A stretch of 64,000 nucleotides of DNA. It comes from Deltaproteobacteria bacterium. GTDB taxonomy: Bacteria > DRYD01. Under the pieces are notes generated by a model. The model was not told the DNA's origin. It saw nothing but the letters and a program-made list of their open reading frames with translations, and made no database searches. The stretch covers positions 1-64,000 of the forward strand of contig JAPYWL010000004.1 in the NCBI GenBank assembly GCA_028276365.1, read 5' to 3'. The position numbers were made by a program, and so were the translations under genes. This document shows, one piece after another, positions 25,932-35,690 of the stretch (position 1 is the first letter of the stretch; every line of letters begins with the position of its first letter).

Positions 25932-26330
25932 ATGTTAATAGAGTTAAAAATAAGTACTAAATTAAGAGAAGATTTAATAGATATAACTGATTTAGTATTA
26001 GAGAAGATAGAACAGAGTGGAATTAAAAATGGGATAGCTGTTATTTTTGTGCCTCATACTACTGCAGCTATACTTATAAATGAGAATTCAGATCCTATGG
26101 TTAAGAAGGATATTTTGGAATATTATAAAAGAAATGTACCTCTAGATTATGATTATTATCACGTTGAGGGTAATTCAGATGCTCATATAAAATCTACTTT
26201 AATTGGTAATAGTTTAACACTAATTGTAGAGAATTCTAAGGTTATATTAGGTTCATGGCAGGGGATATTTTTTTGTGAATTTGATGGTCCTAGAATTAGG
26301 AAAGTTTATATAAAAATAATTCCTGGCTAA
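25932..26330 (+). CDS. yjbQ: YjbQ/UPF0047 family protein
   Basis: Small 132-residue protein with the full family signature: GIAVIFVPHTTAAILINENSDP, YHVEGNSDAHIKSTLIG and GSWQGIFFCEFDGPR. The conserved His, Asn and Asp residues cluster in a putative metal or phosphate site. From literature on the family, some members show weak thiamine-phosphate synthase activity, but the physiological role is not settled. It lies 74 bases after the HPRT-like gene and just ahead of the HEPN gene; no thiamine genes are near. Confidence 0.92.
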   Translation: MLIELKISTKLREDLIDITDLVLEKIEQSGIKNGIAVIFVPHTTAAILINENSDPMVKKDILEYYKRNVPLDYDYYHVEGNSDAHIKSTLIGNSLTLIVENSKVILGSWQGIFFCEFDGPRIRKVYIKIIPG

Positions 26331-26356
26331 GCGTTTATTATTGGTAGGTGATTTTA

Positions 26357-26773
26357 GTGAAAGAAAAAAAATTTAATAGTAAATCTAAAGAAGCATATTT
26401 AGCGTGGTATGAACAAGGGTTAAGAGATTTGGAGGTAGCTGATTTTTGTTATAATAATAATTATTATGAATGGGCGTGTTTTTGTTATCAAGAAGCTACT
26501 GTTAAAGTTTTGAAAGCTTTACTAAAAAAAAATAATCTTGAATCTTTTAGGCATTCTGCTTTTTCCTTATTAGAAGAATTATCAAAAAAAATAACAGTTA
26601 ATAAAGAGCTATTTAACCTAAGTATGGAATTAGATAAACATTATATTACTTCTAGATATCCTGGAGCTAATATGTTACAGCCGCCTTTTAAAGTATATAA
26701 AAAAGAAATTGCTGAGAATGCTAAAAATATTGCTAATAAAATAATAGAATTTGTTAAACAATACTTAGAATAA
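26357..26773 (+). CDS. HEPN-domain protein
   Basis: A four-helix HEPN protein of 138 residues: AYLAWYEQGLRDLEVADFCY, then YYEWACFCYQEATVKVLKALL, a Leu-rich third helix and the late motif SRYPGANML (family SRYPDA). HEPN proteins often pair with a minimal nucleotidyltransferase (MNT) as a toxin-antitoxin or modification module, but no MNT gene is adjacent. The catalytic Rx4-6H motif of RNase HEPN is not obvious, so nuclease activity is doubtful. I choose the GTG at 26357, which has AGGTG 6 bases upstream, over the in-frame GTG at 26348 that lies inside that ribosome site. Confidence 0.82.
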   Translation: MKEKKFNSKSKEAYLAWYEQGLRDLEVADFCYNNNYYEWACFCYQEATVKVLKALLKKNNLESFRHSAFSLLEELSKKITVNKELFNLSMELDKHYITSRYPGANMLQPPFKVYKKEIAENAKNIANKIIEFVKQYLE

Positions 26774-26852
26774 ATAGAATTTTTTATTTTTTTTCAATTT
26801 TTAGAAAGATATTCTTTGTATAATTTTCTTTAGGGGAAGGAGAATATAAACA

Positions 26853-28541
26853 ATTTTTAGGATTACCTTAAATAACTATTTTTTATTTAGTTTGGTTTTT
26901 TGGAGTATAATTTTTTTGTTTTTATTAAAGGGAATTAATTTGTTATATTTTACTTATCCAGATGAAAGTAGAAATGCTTTTGCTACTTATTATATGTATT
27001 TTAAAAATAATTTATATAATTGGATTGTTCCTTATTATAATGGAGATATAAGATATGATAAACCTGCTTTGCTTTATTATATTGCGAATATATTTTATAT
27101 GTTATTGGGTAAATTGAATTTGGATATTGAAGTTATTTATAGATTGGTTTCTGTTTTTTCTTTATTTTTATCTAGTATCATTGTTTTTAAGTTTGCTAAT
27201 ATTTTATTTGAAAATATTTTTTATAGGTATTTTAGTGTAGTTGTGTTTGTATCATTTGTAAATATTTTTGTTGAAGCTAAAGCATTTGTAACTGAACCCT
27301 TATTTACTTTTTTTATTTTAATTTCTTATTACACATTTCATAGATTTTATCAAACTAGTAATTATTTTTATTTAAATTTATTTTTAATTTTTTTAGGTTT
27401 AGCTAATTTTAGTAAAGGGATTGTATCTTATATTGTTATTCTTGGACCAATCTTGATTTTCTTATTATATAATAAATATAATTTAAAACAGATTTTTCAT
27501 GTATTTTTTAATAGAAAAGTAATATTAGGTTGGATAGGGCATATTATTTTAGGTTATACTTGGTTTATACTTGTTTATTTATTTACTAATGGAAAATTTA
27601 TTAAAAATTTTTTATTTTTACATAATTTTGGTAGATTTACTGGTGCTTCAAATATGCATCTAAATCCAATTTATTTTTATTTTATTGTTATTATTGTTAA
27701 TATAATTCCTATTTGGGAATTGATTTCTTTGATTTTGGTCAATTTAAATAAGATAAGTTTGAAAAAATATAATGAACATTACCTTTATTTAATTTTTATT
27801 TTTGTTTTTATTTTTGTTTTTTATAGTTTATCTAAAGGGAAAGTTTATCATTATATTATGCCAATATTTTTACCTCTTTCTTTATTAATTATTGCTTTCA
27901 TTAAGGAAATTATAGAAAATAATTATCAATTCAATTCTAAATTGAATTTAGGAGTTTTTTTTATACTTTCTATTTCGTTTTCTATTATTTTATTAGTTTT
28001 GGATTTTAAGTTAAATGATTTGATTTTTCTTAATAAGGATAAAATTATTTTTAATCTTATTTATTTAAATTTGTTTTTTACAATTTTGATTGCTTTTATT
28101 TTATATTTTAATTATTTAAAATCTTATGCTTCTTTTTTACTATTTGTTTTTACATTTATTAAAGTTATTTTATTTTATCATTCTATTTTAGATGATATTA
28201 ATTTTAAAGTTTTAAGTAAAGATTTCATAGAGATTATTAAGAATTCAAGGAATAAAGAAATAATTACAGTAGGTGATATTGCTGGTGTTAGTTTTTATAA
28301 TTTATATTTTAATAAAAAAGAAAGAACTATAAGTATAGATATAAATTATTTACAAGATTTTCCAAATATCTTAGGGGATATAAAAGAAAATACTTATTTA
28401 GTTTTTACTAAAAAGAAATATTTTTTACAACTTAAAAATACTATTGATTATTCAAAAAATTATATAGTAAAGGAAGTAAGAAATATATTTGTTATTTTTC
28501 AAGATATGTTAGTTATTGATATAAAAAAAGTAGAGAAATAA
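26853..28541 (+). CDS. ArnT-like family 39 glycosyltransferase
   Basis: Polytopic GT-C glycosyltransferase of the PMT/ArnT family, which moves a sugar from a polyprenyl-phosphate donor to lipid A or protein in the periplasm. The first periplasmic loop has the family motif YPDESRNAFATYYMYF with Asp-Glu, then WIVPYYNGDIRYDKPALLYY. About 11-12 hydrophobic segments follow. The first ordinary start is TTG 26892, but it has no ribosome site. A strong GGGGAAGGAG (26833-26842) lies about 10 bases before an in-frame ATT at 26853, which I take as the probable start, adding 13 residues. Acceptor and donor are unknown; lipid A is plausible given LpxC. Confidence 0.8.
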   Translation: MFRITLNNYFLFSLVFWSIIFLFLLKGINLLYFTYPDESRNAFATYYMYFKNNLYNWIVPYYNGDIRYDKPALLYYIANIFYMLLGKLNLDIEVIYRLVSVFSLFLSSIIVFKFANILFENIFYRYFSVVVFVSFVNIFVEAKAFVTEPLFTFFILISYYTFHRFYQTSNYFYLNLFLIFLGLANFSKGIVSYIVILGPILIFLLYNKYNLKQIFHVFFNRKVILGWIGHIILGYTWFILVYLFTNGKFIKNFLFLHNFGRFTGASNMHLNPIYFYFIVIIVNIIPIWELISLILVNLNKISLKKYNEHYLYLIFIFVFIFVFYSLSKGKVYHYIMPIFLPLSLLIIAFIKEIIENNYQFNSKLNLGVFFILSISFSIILLVLDFKLNDLIFLNKDKIIFNLIYLNLFFTILIAFILYFNYLKSYASFLLFVFTFIKVILFYHSILDDINFKVLSKDFIEIIKNSRNKEIITVGDIAGVSFYNLYFNKKERTISIDINYLQDFPNILGDIKENTYLVFTKKKYFLQLKNTIDYSKNYIVKEVRNIFVIFQDMLVIDIKKVEK

Positions 28542-28553
28542 AGAAAAATAGTT

Positions 28554-29357
28554 ATGAGATTATTTGTTATTATATTTAGCGCAGGTTATTCAAGTAGGTT
28601 TAGGAATTCGTATGAATTATATAAAGAACTACCTAAACCATTAATTCCTATTTATAATAAGAAACTAATAGATTTACACTTACATAATTTACTGAGCTTA
28701 AGGAATATAAATATAAAGTCTTTAAAAATTTATGTTAATTTACATTATAAAGCTTTTGAGATATTTAGTTATATAAGTTCTTTTTATGAAGAATATATAA
28801 AAAAGGGAATAATTAATTTTTTATTTGAACCTAACTTATTAGGACATATTAAAACTATTGATAAGTTAAAATCTTATATACTTAATAGTGACTTATTTTT
28901 TATATTAAACTGTGATTCTTTTATTGGTAAATTTTATAATTACTTAGATATTGTTTTAGAGGTTTTAGTTAATAATAAAGTGAATAATCTCATATTTGTT
29001 TCTGATAAAAGAATTTCACAGGATAAAAAAACATATACTCATTTTGAATTTAAAGATTGTTTTACCTTTAAGTATAAAAATAAGTTAATTAAAATTTCTA
29101 AAGTAAATGATATATATAAAAATGAGGTAAGTTTTAGGGAATATATTACTTTGTATATAGGTTTTAGTTTTTTTAGAATTAATAGAGAGTTTAATAATAT
29201 TTTATTATCTCGTGATTTTAAAGAATTAAATTTTATAGATTTTTTGAAGAAACTTGATTTATATTCTCTTAAAATTCCCTATTTTTTTGAGATAACTGAA
29301 GTTAAAGATTATTTAGATTTCTTAAATTATTATTTGTTCTATTATAAGTATTATTAA
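28554..29357 (+). CDS. sugar-phosphate nucleotidyltransferase-like protein
   Basis: The N-terminus has the NTP_transferase pattern: IIFSAGYSSRF, KELPKPLIPIYNKKLIDLHLHNL, LKIYVNLHY, FEPNLLGHIKTI and FILNCDSFIG (the metal-binding NCD/GD spot). This most resembles MurU/RmlA-type uridylyl- or thymidylyltransferases that activate a sugar 1-phosphate. The nucleotide loop reads SAGYSSRF rather than AAGxGxRL, so it is diverged. Total length is 267 residues. It lies 12 bases after the ArnT-like gene, so the pair may build and transfer one glycan decoration. The substrate is unknown. Its 3' end faces the kinase gene 7 bases away. Confidence 0.75.
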   Translation: MRLFVIIFSAGYSSRFRNSYELYKELPKPLIPIYNKKLIDLHLHNLLSLRNINIKSLKIYVNLHYKAFEIFSYISSFYEEYIKKGIINFLFEPNLLGHIKTIDKLKSYILNSDLFFILNCDSFIGKFYNYLDIVLEVLVNNKVNNLIFVSDKRISQDKKTYTHFEFKDCFTFKYKNKLIKISKVNDIYKNEVSFREYITLYIGFSFFRINREFNNILLSRDFKELNFIDFLKKLDLYSLKIPYFFEITEVKDYLDFLNYYLFYYKYY

Positions 29358-29364
29358 TTAAATT

Positions 29365-31449
29365 TTATGTTATAGTTGTTTTGGTGGTGGAATATTTAAG
29401 AAATTGTGGTTTTAGATCGTTAATGATTTCGCTTATATTTTGGTATCTTTTTTTGGGGTTTTTTTCTAACATTTTTCTTATTATTTTTTCAATATCTTTG
29501 GGTATATAGGTTGTATTTCCTTCTAATATATGACTATCTACGGGGTTATCTAACATATGAGCTTTAAATACTGCGTATATGTTATCACTTTCTCCAAATG
29601 GTAGTTTTCCTGTTAATAATTGGAAAATTATTATTCCTAAGGAGTATATATCGCTTCTTTGATCTACTTTTTGCCCTTTAATTTGTTCAGGTGACATATA
29701 CCAAGGAGTACCTACGAAATCCTGGGTTATGTTTAAAGTTTTGTTAATTATTTTTGAGATTCCAAAATCTGTGATTTTAACGGTTGTTGTTTCTAAATTA
29801 TCGTTTGTTAATTTTAATAATATATTTTCTGGTTTTAGATCTCTGTGAACGATTCCTTTTTGGTGGGCATAATCTAAGGCTTCTAATAATTGCATCCATA
29901 TATTCATAGTTTCATATATGTTTAGTTTCTTCTTTTCTTTTAAGATTTTATCTAAGCTTTTGCCTTCTACATATTCAAAAGCTATATATGGGAGATTATC
30001 GTCTAAATTATAATCTATTAATTTAACGATGTTTGGATGTGAAAGTAATTTATTTATCTCTATTTCATTTTCTACTCTTTCTTTTATAATATCTTCATTT
30101 AGAATGTGTTTATGGATAAGTTTTAGAGCTACTAAGTTTTTTGTTTTTGTGTTAATTGCTTTATATACTACTGCTGTTGCCCCTACTCCTAATTTTTCTA
30201 ATAAAACATAATCAGAAACTTTAGGATTATCTTCATTTAATAAATTATTTAAATTGCTAACATTGCTTGATGTATTATTTAGTTGTTCAATTTTTATTAT
30301 TGTATCTTTTAATCTTCTTACTTTTTCTGATTTATTTTTATTTTTATTTAGTATTTCATTTATTGATTCTCTTATTTTATTTCTGTTATAATATGCTAAT
30401 ATTGCTAATGCTATACTTGGAAATATTAGTAATGCTAAATATATATAAGGTATGATATGCTCTATATAGAATTTTTTTTCGAGTATAAATGTTTTAGAAT
30501 AAGTTGGAAAGGTTAAAGCGTGTGGATTTATTTTAAACGATATTGTTTCATCTTTATATCCCTTTGAGGATATTGACAAATTAAAGCTTTTGGGAATTAA
30601 AAAATTATTATCGTTTTTATATTCCGATAAATCATTTAATTTTAAGTTTTTGCTAGGAGGATTTTCTATTAAAGTTAGAGTTAATTTATTGTCTTCTTTT
30701 TTTGTTAATTTGGTAAAATCAATAGAATTGACAGTAATATTGTAATCAAAATTCTTTATTTTATTTGGATATATATCTGTTATATTGAATATAATATCGA
30801 ATTTTTTGGGGGTTAAGGTTATTGTTAAGTTAGTATCTTGAGTTAAGTAGCCTTCTATTTGTAGTTCTTGGTAGTTGTTATTAATTGGAGAAATAAATAT
30901 TTTTAAATAATCTTCTTCAAGTAAGCTTTGAGCATAATATGAAGATAGGTAATTTTTATTATTATTTTCTTTTAAACCTATTATTTTTATATTAGATGGT
31001 ATATTTTCATTATTTAAATTTTTTATATTTAGCTTTAGGTTATGATACTTTTTATTTGTTATTATTGTATTGTTATAATTATTATATGGGTAGTTTATGG
31101 TATTAGTTTTATTATTATTTAGATAATTTTTTGAAGTATTTTTATATGAATTTAATAAATAATTTTGAGAAGAATTTTTTAGAGAATTATTATTTTCTGT
31201 GGAATTTTTTTTAATATTATTTTTAATAAAATTTTTTGATTTATTTTTTAAATTTTTAGGAGGGGGTATATTGTCTGTGTTATTAGGATAGTTGTTTTGT
31301 TGGTATTCTTCAGGGATATAGGTTATTGACGCTGAATAAGCAATATTTAAATTTAATAAAATGAATAAGCTAAAGGTTAATATACTAATTATGAAAGTAA
31401 AAATAGAAAAATATAGATAGTATTTTGTTTTGTAATTTTTAGTGTTCAT
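29365..31449 (-). CDS. membrane receptor-type Ser/Thr protein kinase, C-terminal kinase domain
   Basis: A eukaryotic-like (Hanks-type) kinase. From the N-terminus: a membrane segment (about 12-36), a 290-residue outside region rich in Asn/Lys with repeated beta-strand-like patches, a second membrane helix (about 330-352), a short coiled linker and the kinase domain (about 412-690). The catalytic features are intact: G-loop GVGATAVVYK, VALKLI, HRDLKPEN near 533, DFG near 561 and GTPWYMSPEQ. Usual bacterial PknB-type receptors carry the kinase at the N-terminus with the sensor after it; here the order is reversed. AGGAGG precedes the start. The unknown protein upstream on the same strand is 32 bases away and could be a partner or substrate. 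Confidence 0.93.
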   Translation of the reverse strand: MNTKNYKTKYYLYFSIFTFIISILTFSLFILLNLNIAYSASITYIPEEYQQNNYPNNTDNIPPPKNLKNKSKNFIKNNIKKNSTENNNSLKNSSQNYLLNSYKNTSKNYLNNNKTNTINYPYNNYNNTIITNKKYHNLKLNIKNLNNENIPSNIKIIGLKENNNKNYLSSYYAQSLLEEDYLKIFISPINNNYQELQIEGYLTQDTNLTITLTPKKFDIIFNITDIYPNKIKNFDYNITVNSIDFTKLTKKEDNKLTLTLIENPPSKNLKLNDLSEYKNDNNFLIPKSFNLSISSKGYKDETISFKINPHALTFPTYSKTFILEKKFYIEHIIPYIYLALLIFPSIALAILAYYNRNKIRESINEILNKNKNKSEKVRRLKDTIIKIEQLNNTSSNVSNLNNLLNEDNPKVSDYVLLEKLGVGATAVVYKAINTKTKNLVALKLIHKHILNEDIIKERVENEIEINKLLSHPNIVKLIDYNLDDNLPYIAFEYVEGKSLDKILKEKKKLNIYETMNIWMQLLEALDYAHQKGIVHRDLKPENILLKLTNDNLETTTVKITDFGISKIINKTLNITQDFVGTPWYMSPEQIKGQKVDQRSDIYSLGIIIFQLLTGKLPFGESDNIYAVFKAHMLDNPVDSHILEGNTTYIPKDIEKIIRKMLEKNPKKRYQNISEIINDLKPQFLKYSTTKTTIT

Positions 31450-31481
31450 GTTTCCTCCTGTATATATTTTTTTAATATTTT

Positions 31482-32402
31482 TTATTTAGCTGTATATAGT
31501 TCAGCTAATAGAGAAAATAGGTCAGCTATTTTTTCAATAATTTTATTAGTAGTTTGCTCATCAGCTCCATTTTTAATAGCGTCATATAGTTCTTTTTCTG
31601 CTTCTTTTAATAATTTCCTTGCTCTGCTTATGTTTTCATAGTATGGTTGTTCGTTAAGATCTGATATACCTCTTGCTTTTAATTCTTTTTTAATATCTTC
31701 TCTTATATCTGTATAATCTTTTTTCTTCTTTTTTTTGAGTTTATTAAAGGCTACTGACATCATTCCTGCTGCAATTGATGAGAATTGGTTTTCTTCTGCT
31801 TCTCCTTTAGGTACATTTTTTAGTTTATTATCGTTAAAATCTTCTACCATTTTTTTGGCATCTTTTACTAATTTAACTAATTGTAATTTTACAAAGATTT
31901 CAGCATTTTGAGGATTCATTATCAATTGGGTATTTAGGATTTTTTCTAAGTTTTCTATTGCTTTGTTATCTGCATTTAACCAGGTCATAACAAATCGTTG
32001 GGTAGTATTTTCATCGGCTTTTACTTTATTCATTAAAGCGAAGTTGGAGTTAGGATTTAGCATTGAAGATAACCAGTCTTTTAAAACTCCTTTTAAGGAT
32101 TGTAGTTCTTGTTTATAAAGAGGAATAGAATCTTTTTGTTGAGTTTGGTTTTTATTTTTTAATAGGTTAATATTGGATAATTGAGATTTTCTTATTTGAT
32201 CTTGTTTTAATTGTTCTTGTTTTAGTTGTTCTTGTTGTTGAGTTTGAGTTAATTCTTTTTGTAGTTGTTCTTTTTTTTCTGCTTGTTGGGATATAGTGTC
32301 TTTAATAGTATTTTGGGATTCATTTTTTTTAGCTATGTCTTGAGTTTTTCCGGTAAATGAGGCTTGCGTTGTTTTCATTCTATTTATATTTGTACTATCC
32401 AT
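31482..32402 (-). CDS. unknown Gln/Lys-rich cytosolic protein
   Basis: I do not recognise a family in these 306 residues. The first 90 are low-complexity Gln/Lys/Glu with a repeated QEQLKQEQLKQ pattern, probably coiled or disordered. The remainder is predicted helical with a KKKKKK run near residue 225 and a final helix pair (YENISRARKLLKEAEKELYDAI, then IADLFSLLAELYTAK). There is no signal peptide or membrane segment. GAGGTG stands 10 bases before the ATG. It lies upstream of the Ser/Thr kinase in the same orientation, so it is probably the first gene of that operon. Confidence 0.8.
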   Translation of the reverse strand: MDSTNINRMKTTQASFTGKTQDIAKKNESQNTIKDTISQQAEKKEQLQKELTQTQQQEQLKQEQLKQDQIRKSQLSNINLLKNKNQTQQKDSIPLYKQELQSLKGVLKDWLSSMLNPNSNFALMNKVKADENTTQRFVMTWLNADNKAIENLEKILNTQLIMNPQNAEIFVKLQLVKLVKDAKKMVEDFNDNKLKNVPKGEAEENQFSSIAAGMMSVAFNKLKKKKKKDYTDIREDIKKELKARGISDLNEQPYYENISRARKLLKEAEKELYDAIKNGADEQTTNKIIEKIADLFSLLAELYTAK

Positions 32403-32641
32403 AAGAAAATTACACCTCTATATAAATTCGGCTCTTACTATCATTTTATTTTAGAATTAAATTATTAATAAAATGTTAAATTTTATTTAAAAAAATGTAA
32501 ATTTTTTTTAAGAGTAGTTAATTAATATATAGAAGTTTTTAAAATACTTTTAAGTTGATTTTTAAAAGGACTGTTTGGAAATAGAAAGAATATTTTAAAA
32601 AAATAATTTAAAAAAATACATATAAAAGTGGAGTGTAAATT

Positions 32642-34162
32642 ATGAGTAATAGTTTTTATTCTATAGGCGTGTTAATTTTGATTTTAGCTCATTTAGTTTT
32701 ACCATTATTATTATTTTTTATAAAAGAAAAGTATGTTAGATGTTATTCTATAATAATAGGTAGTTTAATAGGGGCTTTTTCTATATTTTTAGCACTTTCT
32801 TTTTATTATAACCCTGACATTACTTTATTTACTTTTAATTTAAATTTATTTGGGTTAGATTATAGGTTTAGAATAGATAATTTTAACTATAGTTTAATAT
32901 TATTAAATGGTTTAATAACTTTTGCTTTTCCTTTGGCTACTCATATTAAAGAAAGGGAAAAAGATTTTTATGTTTTAGCGTTTTTGGTTATGTTGGGGAC
33001 TGCTGGTTTATTTTTAACTCAAAATATGATACTTTTTGTATTGTTTTACGAGTTAGCAAGTGTTCCTATGTATTTTTTAATTGCCAATTGGGGTAGTTTA
33101 GGATTAACTCCTTTTAGAAAAGTTGAGCCTAAATATGCTGCTATGAAATTATTTATTTATCTTCAGTTAGGTGGAATATTAGTAATGTTGGGATTTTTTA
33201 TATTACATTCTTTAGTATTTCCTAATGATTTATTTAATAATTGGAATTTTAGTGATTATGAAAATATAATTAAGGTGAAGGGATATTTAGTAGATACTGA
33301 TTTAGCTAAGATTTTATTTATTTTATTTTTTGTAGCTTTTGGGATAGAGGCTGCATTAGTACCATTTCATACTTGGTTACCTGATGGGCACTCTGCTGCT
33401 CCTAGTTCTATTAGTATGATTTTAGCAGGTATATTACTTAAGATGGGAACCTATGGGATTCTTAGAATCCCTTTTGTATTTTTTAATGAAGCTTTAAATA
33501 GTTTATCTTTAGTAATTATATTTTGGGGATTAATAAATATGTTTTGGGGAGCTTTTAATGCTTATAGACAAATAGATTTTAAATATTTAATAGCTTATTC
33601 TAGTATAAGTCATATGGGAGTAATTTTTATGGGGCTTGGTGCTAATAATGATTTAGGAGTAAGTGCAGCTATATTTCAGATGGTTTCTCACGGTTTAATT
33701 TCTGCGGTTATGTTTTCAGTTGCTGGGTCTTTTCAATATAGAACTAATACGAGGATATTAGATAATTATGGAGGGCTTTTAAGAGTGATGCCATTTATTG
33801 GATCTATACTAATTTTTGCTTCTATGGCTAATTTAGGGTTACCTGGATTAAGTGGATTTGTTTCTGAGCTAATTGGTATATCTGCTTCTTTAAAAGCTAT
33901 TTATTCTAATAATCTCAAAATTATCTTTCTTTTAGTTTCATTAGGTGCTATTTTTATTACTACTGTTTATGTTATTAATTTACTTGAAAAAGTTTTATAT
34001 AAAAGAATAAATCCTAATTACTATGAATTAAAGGATGCTCATTGGGATGAAAAATTACATTTAACTATTTTAGCTTTATTTATATTAGTATTAGGTATTT
34101 ATCCCAGATTAATAATGGATTTATCTAATTTAATTAAAATAAAGCAAATTATAGGGTTATAG
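32642..34162 (+). CDS. nuoM: NADH-quinone oxidoreductase subunit M (NuoM)
   Basis: An antiporter-like proton-pumping subunit of complex I. About 14 hydrophobic segments are present. Motifs include LFYELASVPMYFLI with the key Glu, VPFHTWLPDGHSAAPSSISMILAGILLKMGTYGILR with its Lys, and YSSISHMGVIFMGL. The 506-residue length is normal. GGAG lies 6 bases before the ATG. It follows a 239-nt divergent promoter region, and nuoN follows 28 bases later. NuoL, usually just upstream, is absent from this window, so the complex I genes are split over several loci. Confidence 0.95.
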   Translation: MSNSFYSIGVLILILAHLVLPLLLFFIKEKYVRCYSIIIGSLIGAFSIFLALSFYYNPDITLFTFNLNLFGLDYRFRIDNFNYSLILLNGLITFAFPLATHIKEREKDFYVLAFLVMLGTAGLFLTQNMILFVLFYELASVPMYFLIANWGSLGLTPFRKVEPKYAAMKLFIYLQLGGILVMLGFFILHSLVFPNDLFNNWNFSDYENIIKVKGYLVDTDLAKILFILFFVAFGIEAALVPFHTWLPDGHSAAPSSISMILAGILLKMGTYGILRIPFVFFNEALNSLSLVIIFWGLINMFWGAFNAYRQIDFKYLIAYSSISHMGVIFMGLGANNDLGVSAAIFQMVSHGLISAVMFSVAGSFQYRTNTRILDNYGGLLRVMPFIGSILIFASMANLGLPGLSGFVSELIGISASLKAIYSNNLKIIFLLVSLGAIFITTVYVINLLEKVLYKRINPNYYELKDAHWDEKLHLTILALFILVLGIYPRLIMDLSNLIKIKQIIGL

Positions 34163-34190
34163 AAAGATAATAGAAGGAGTTGAATTATTT

Positions 34191-35690
34191 ATGGATATAT
34201 TATTTAAGTTATTTCCAGAGGCTATTTTAACTATTTCTATTATTTTTAATATTTTAATAATTTCAATTGCTAAAAATATTAAGGAATTAAGGAATGCTTT
34301 TCTGTTGGTTTTTATATTTTCTATATTTTTTACAATTGCTTCCTTGATTTTTCAATTATATTTTATAGTAAGTGGAAGTGAGCTTATTGATTTATCTTTA
34401 ATTTTAAATAATATTATGGTTTATGGGGTAAGTTCTTTTGAGATAGTTAGTAAAATATTGTTATCTATTGTAGCTATTATTTTAGCTTTTATTGTTTCTA
34501 TATATTTTTATACAGATAAATATGAGCATAGATATTTCAAATTAGAATATTTACCTTTATTTTTAACTGTTTTATTGGGTTCATTTGTTTTAGTTAGTGC
34601 TAAAGACTTATTAACTTTTTTAATAGGCTTTGAGTTGGTTGCTATTCCTTCTTATTTTGTTATAGCACTTGATAATAAGAATAAAATATCTTTAGAAGGT
34701 AGTATTAAGTATTTTTTAATTGGCTCTATTTCCACTATTAGCATTATTTTAGGTATTTTGATATTTTATATATTTAACGGGAGCTTTTTATATTCTGCTA
34801 ATTTAAATAATTTTAATTTAATTTCTTTAAAGTTAGGGTTTTTATTTATTTTAATTGGTATTATTTTAAAATTAGCTGTATTTCCATTTTCTTTTTGGAT
34901 TCAAGACGCTTATTATGCTAGTAGAATTCCTTATTTATTACTTATTTCTACATTTCCTAAGTATTCTGTGGTTTTAGCTTTAATAAATATGTTAAGTTAT
35001 ATTCAGGATGGATATTTTAAGATTTTATTGAGTGTATTGGCGGTTTTATCTATGGTTATGGGGGTATTTTGGGCTTTAAATGAAAATGATATAAAAAAAA
35101 TTATAGCTTATTCTACTGTTTTTAATATGGGTTTTATTTTAATTCCATTTACTGGATTCTCTTTTAATATTGAACAAAAAATTTATGTTTTGTCTTTAGT
35201 TAATTTTTATATTTTTCAGTATATTTTATCTACTATTTTAATTTTGGGAGTTTTATTATATTTAGAAGAAAAATATGATACTACTGATATGTTAAAACTA
35301 AAAGGAGTTTTAGCTAATAATAAAGCTTTATCGTTTTTGTTAATTGTGGGATTACTTTCTACTGCCGGGTTACCTCCTACTGTTGGTTTTATTGCTAAGT
35401 TTTTTGTCTTAGCTTTTTCTTATAAATTTAACCCTATTTTAGTTATAATTGCAATTATATTTTCAGTTGCTTCACTATATTATTATTATAGAATAGCTAA
35501 AGAATTATACGTTGAAAAAGAATTTAGTTTAGCTAATAACTTATCTTCTTTAGATTTTTCTTTAAAAAATTCTTTTTTGTATTATGTTTCTCTTTTTGGT
35601 GTTTCTATTTTGTTAATAATTTTAGGATTATTACCTTATTTTATTACTAATACGTTCTATTTTATTACTTATACTACTATTAAGTTTTAA
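34191..35690 (+). CDS. nuoN: NADH-quinone oxidoreductase subunit N (NuoN)
   Basis: The second antiporter-like subunit of the cluster. Motifs are GFELVAIPSYFVIAL with the conserved Glu, KYFLIGSISTISIILG, KLAVFPFSFWIQDAYYAS (the family FHxWxPD region, here diverged and without the usual His and Pro) and IKKIIAYSTVFNMGFIL. It has about 14 membrane segments over 499 residues. GAAGGAG lies 8 bases before the start. The gene pair ends with a 383-nt gap. Confidence 0.94.
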   Translation: MDILFKLFPEAILTISIIFNILIISIAKNIKELRNAFLLVFIFSIFFTIASLIFQLYFIVSGSELIDLSLILNNIMVYGVSSFEIVSKILLSIVAIILAFIVSIYFYTDKYEHRYFKLEYLPLFLTVLLGSFVLVSAKDLLTFLIGFELVAIPSYFVIALDNKNKISLEGSIKYFLIGSISTISIILGILIFYIFNGSFLYSANLNNFNLISLKLGFLFILIGIILKLAVFPFSFWIQDAYYASRIPYLLLISTFPKYSVVLALINMLSYIQDGYFKILLSVLAVLSMVMGVFWALNENDIKKIIAYSTVFNMGFILIPFTGFSFNIEQKIYVLSLVNFYIFQYILSTILILGVLLYLEEKYDTTDMLKLKGVLANNKALSFLLIVGLLSTAGLPPTVGFIAKFFVLAFSYKFNPILVIIAIIFSVASLYYYYRIAKELYVEKEFSLANNLSSLDFSLKNSFLYYVSLFGVSILLIILGLLPYFITNTFYFITYTTIKF

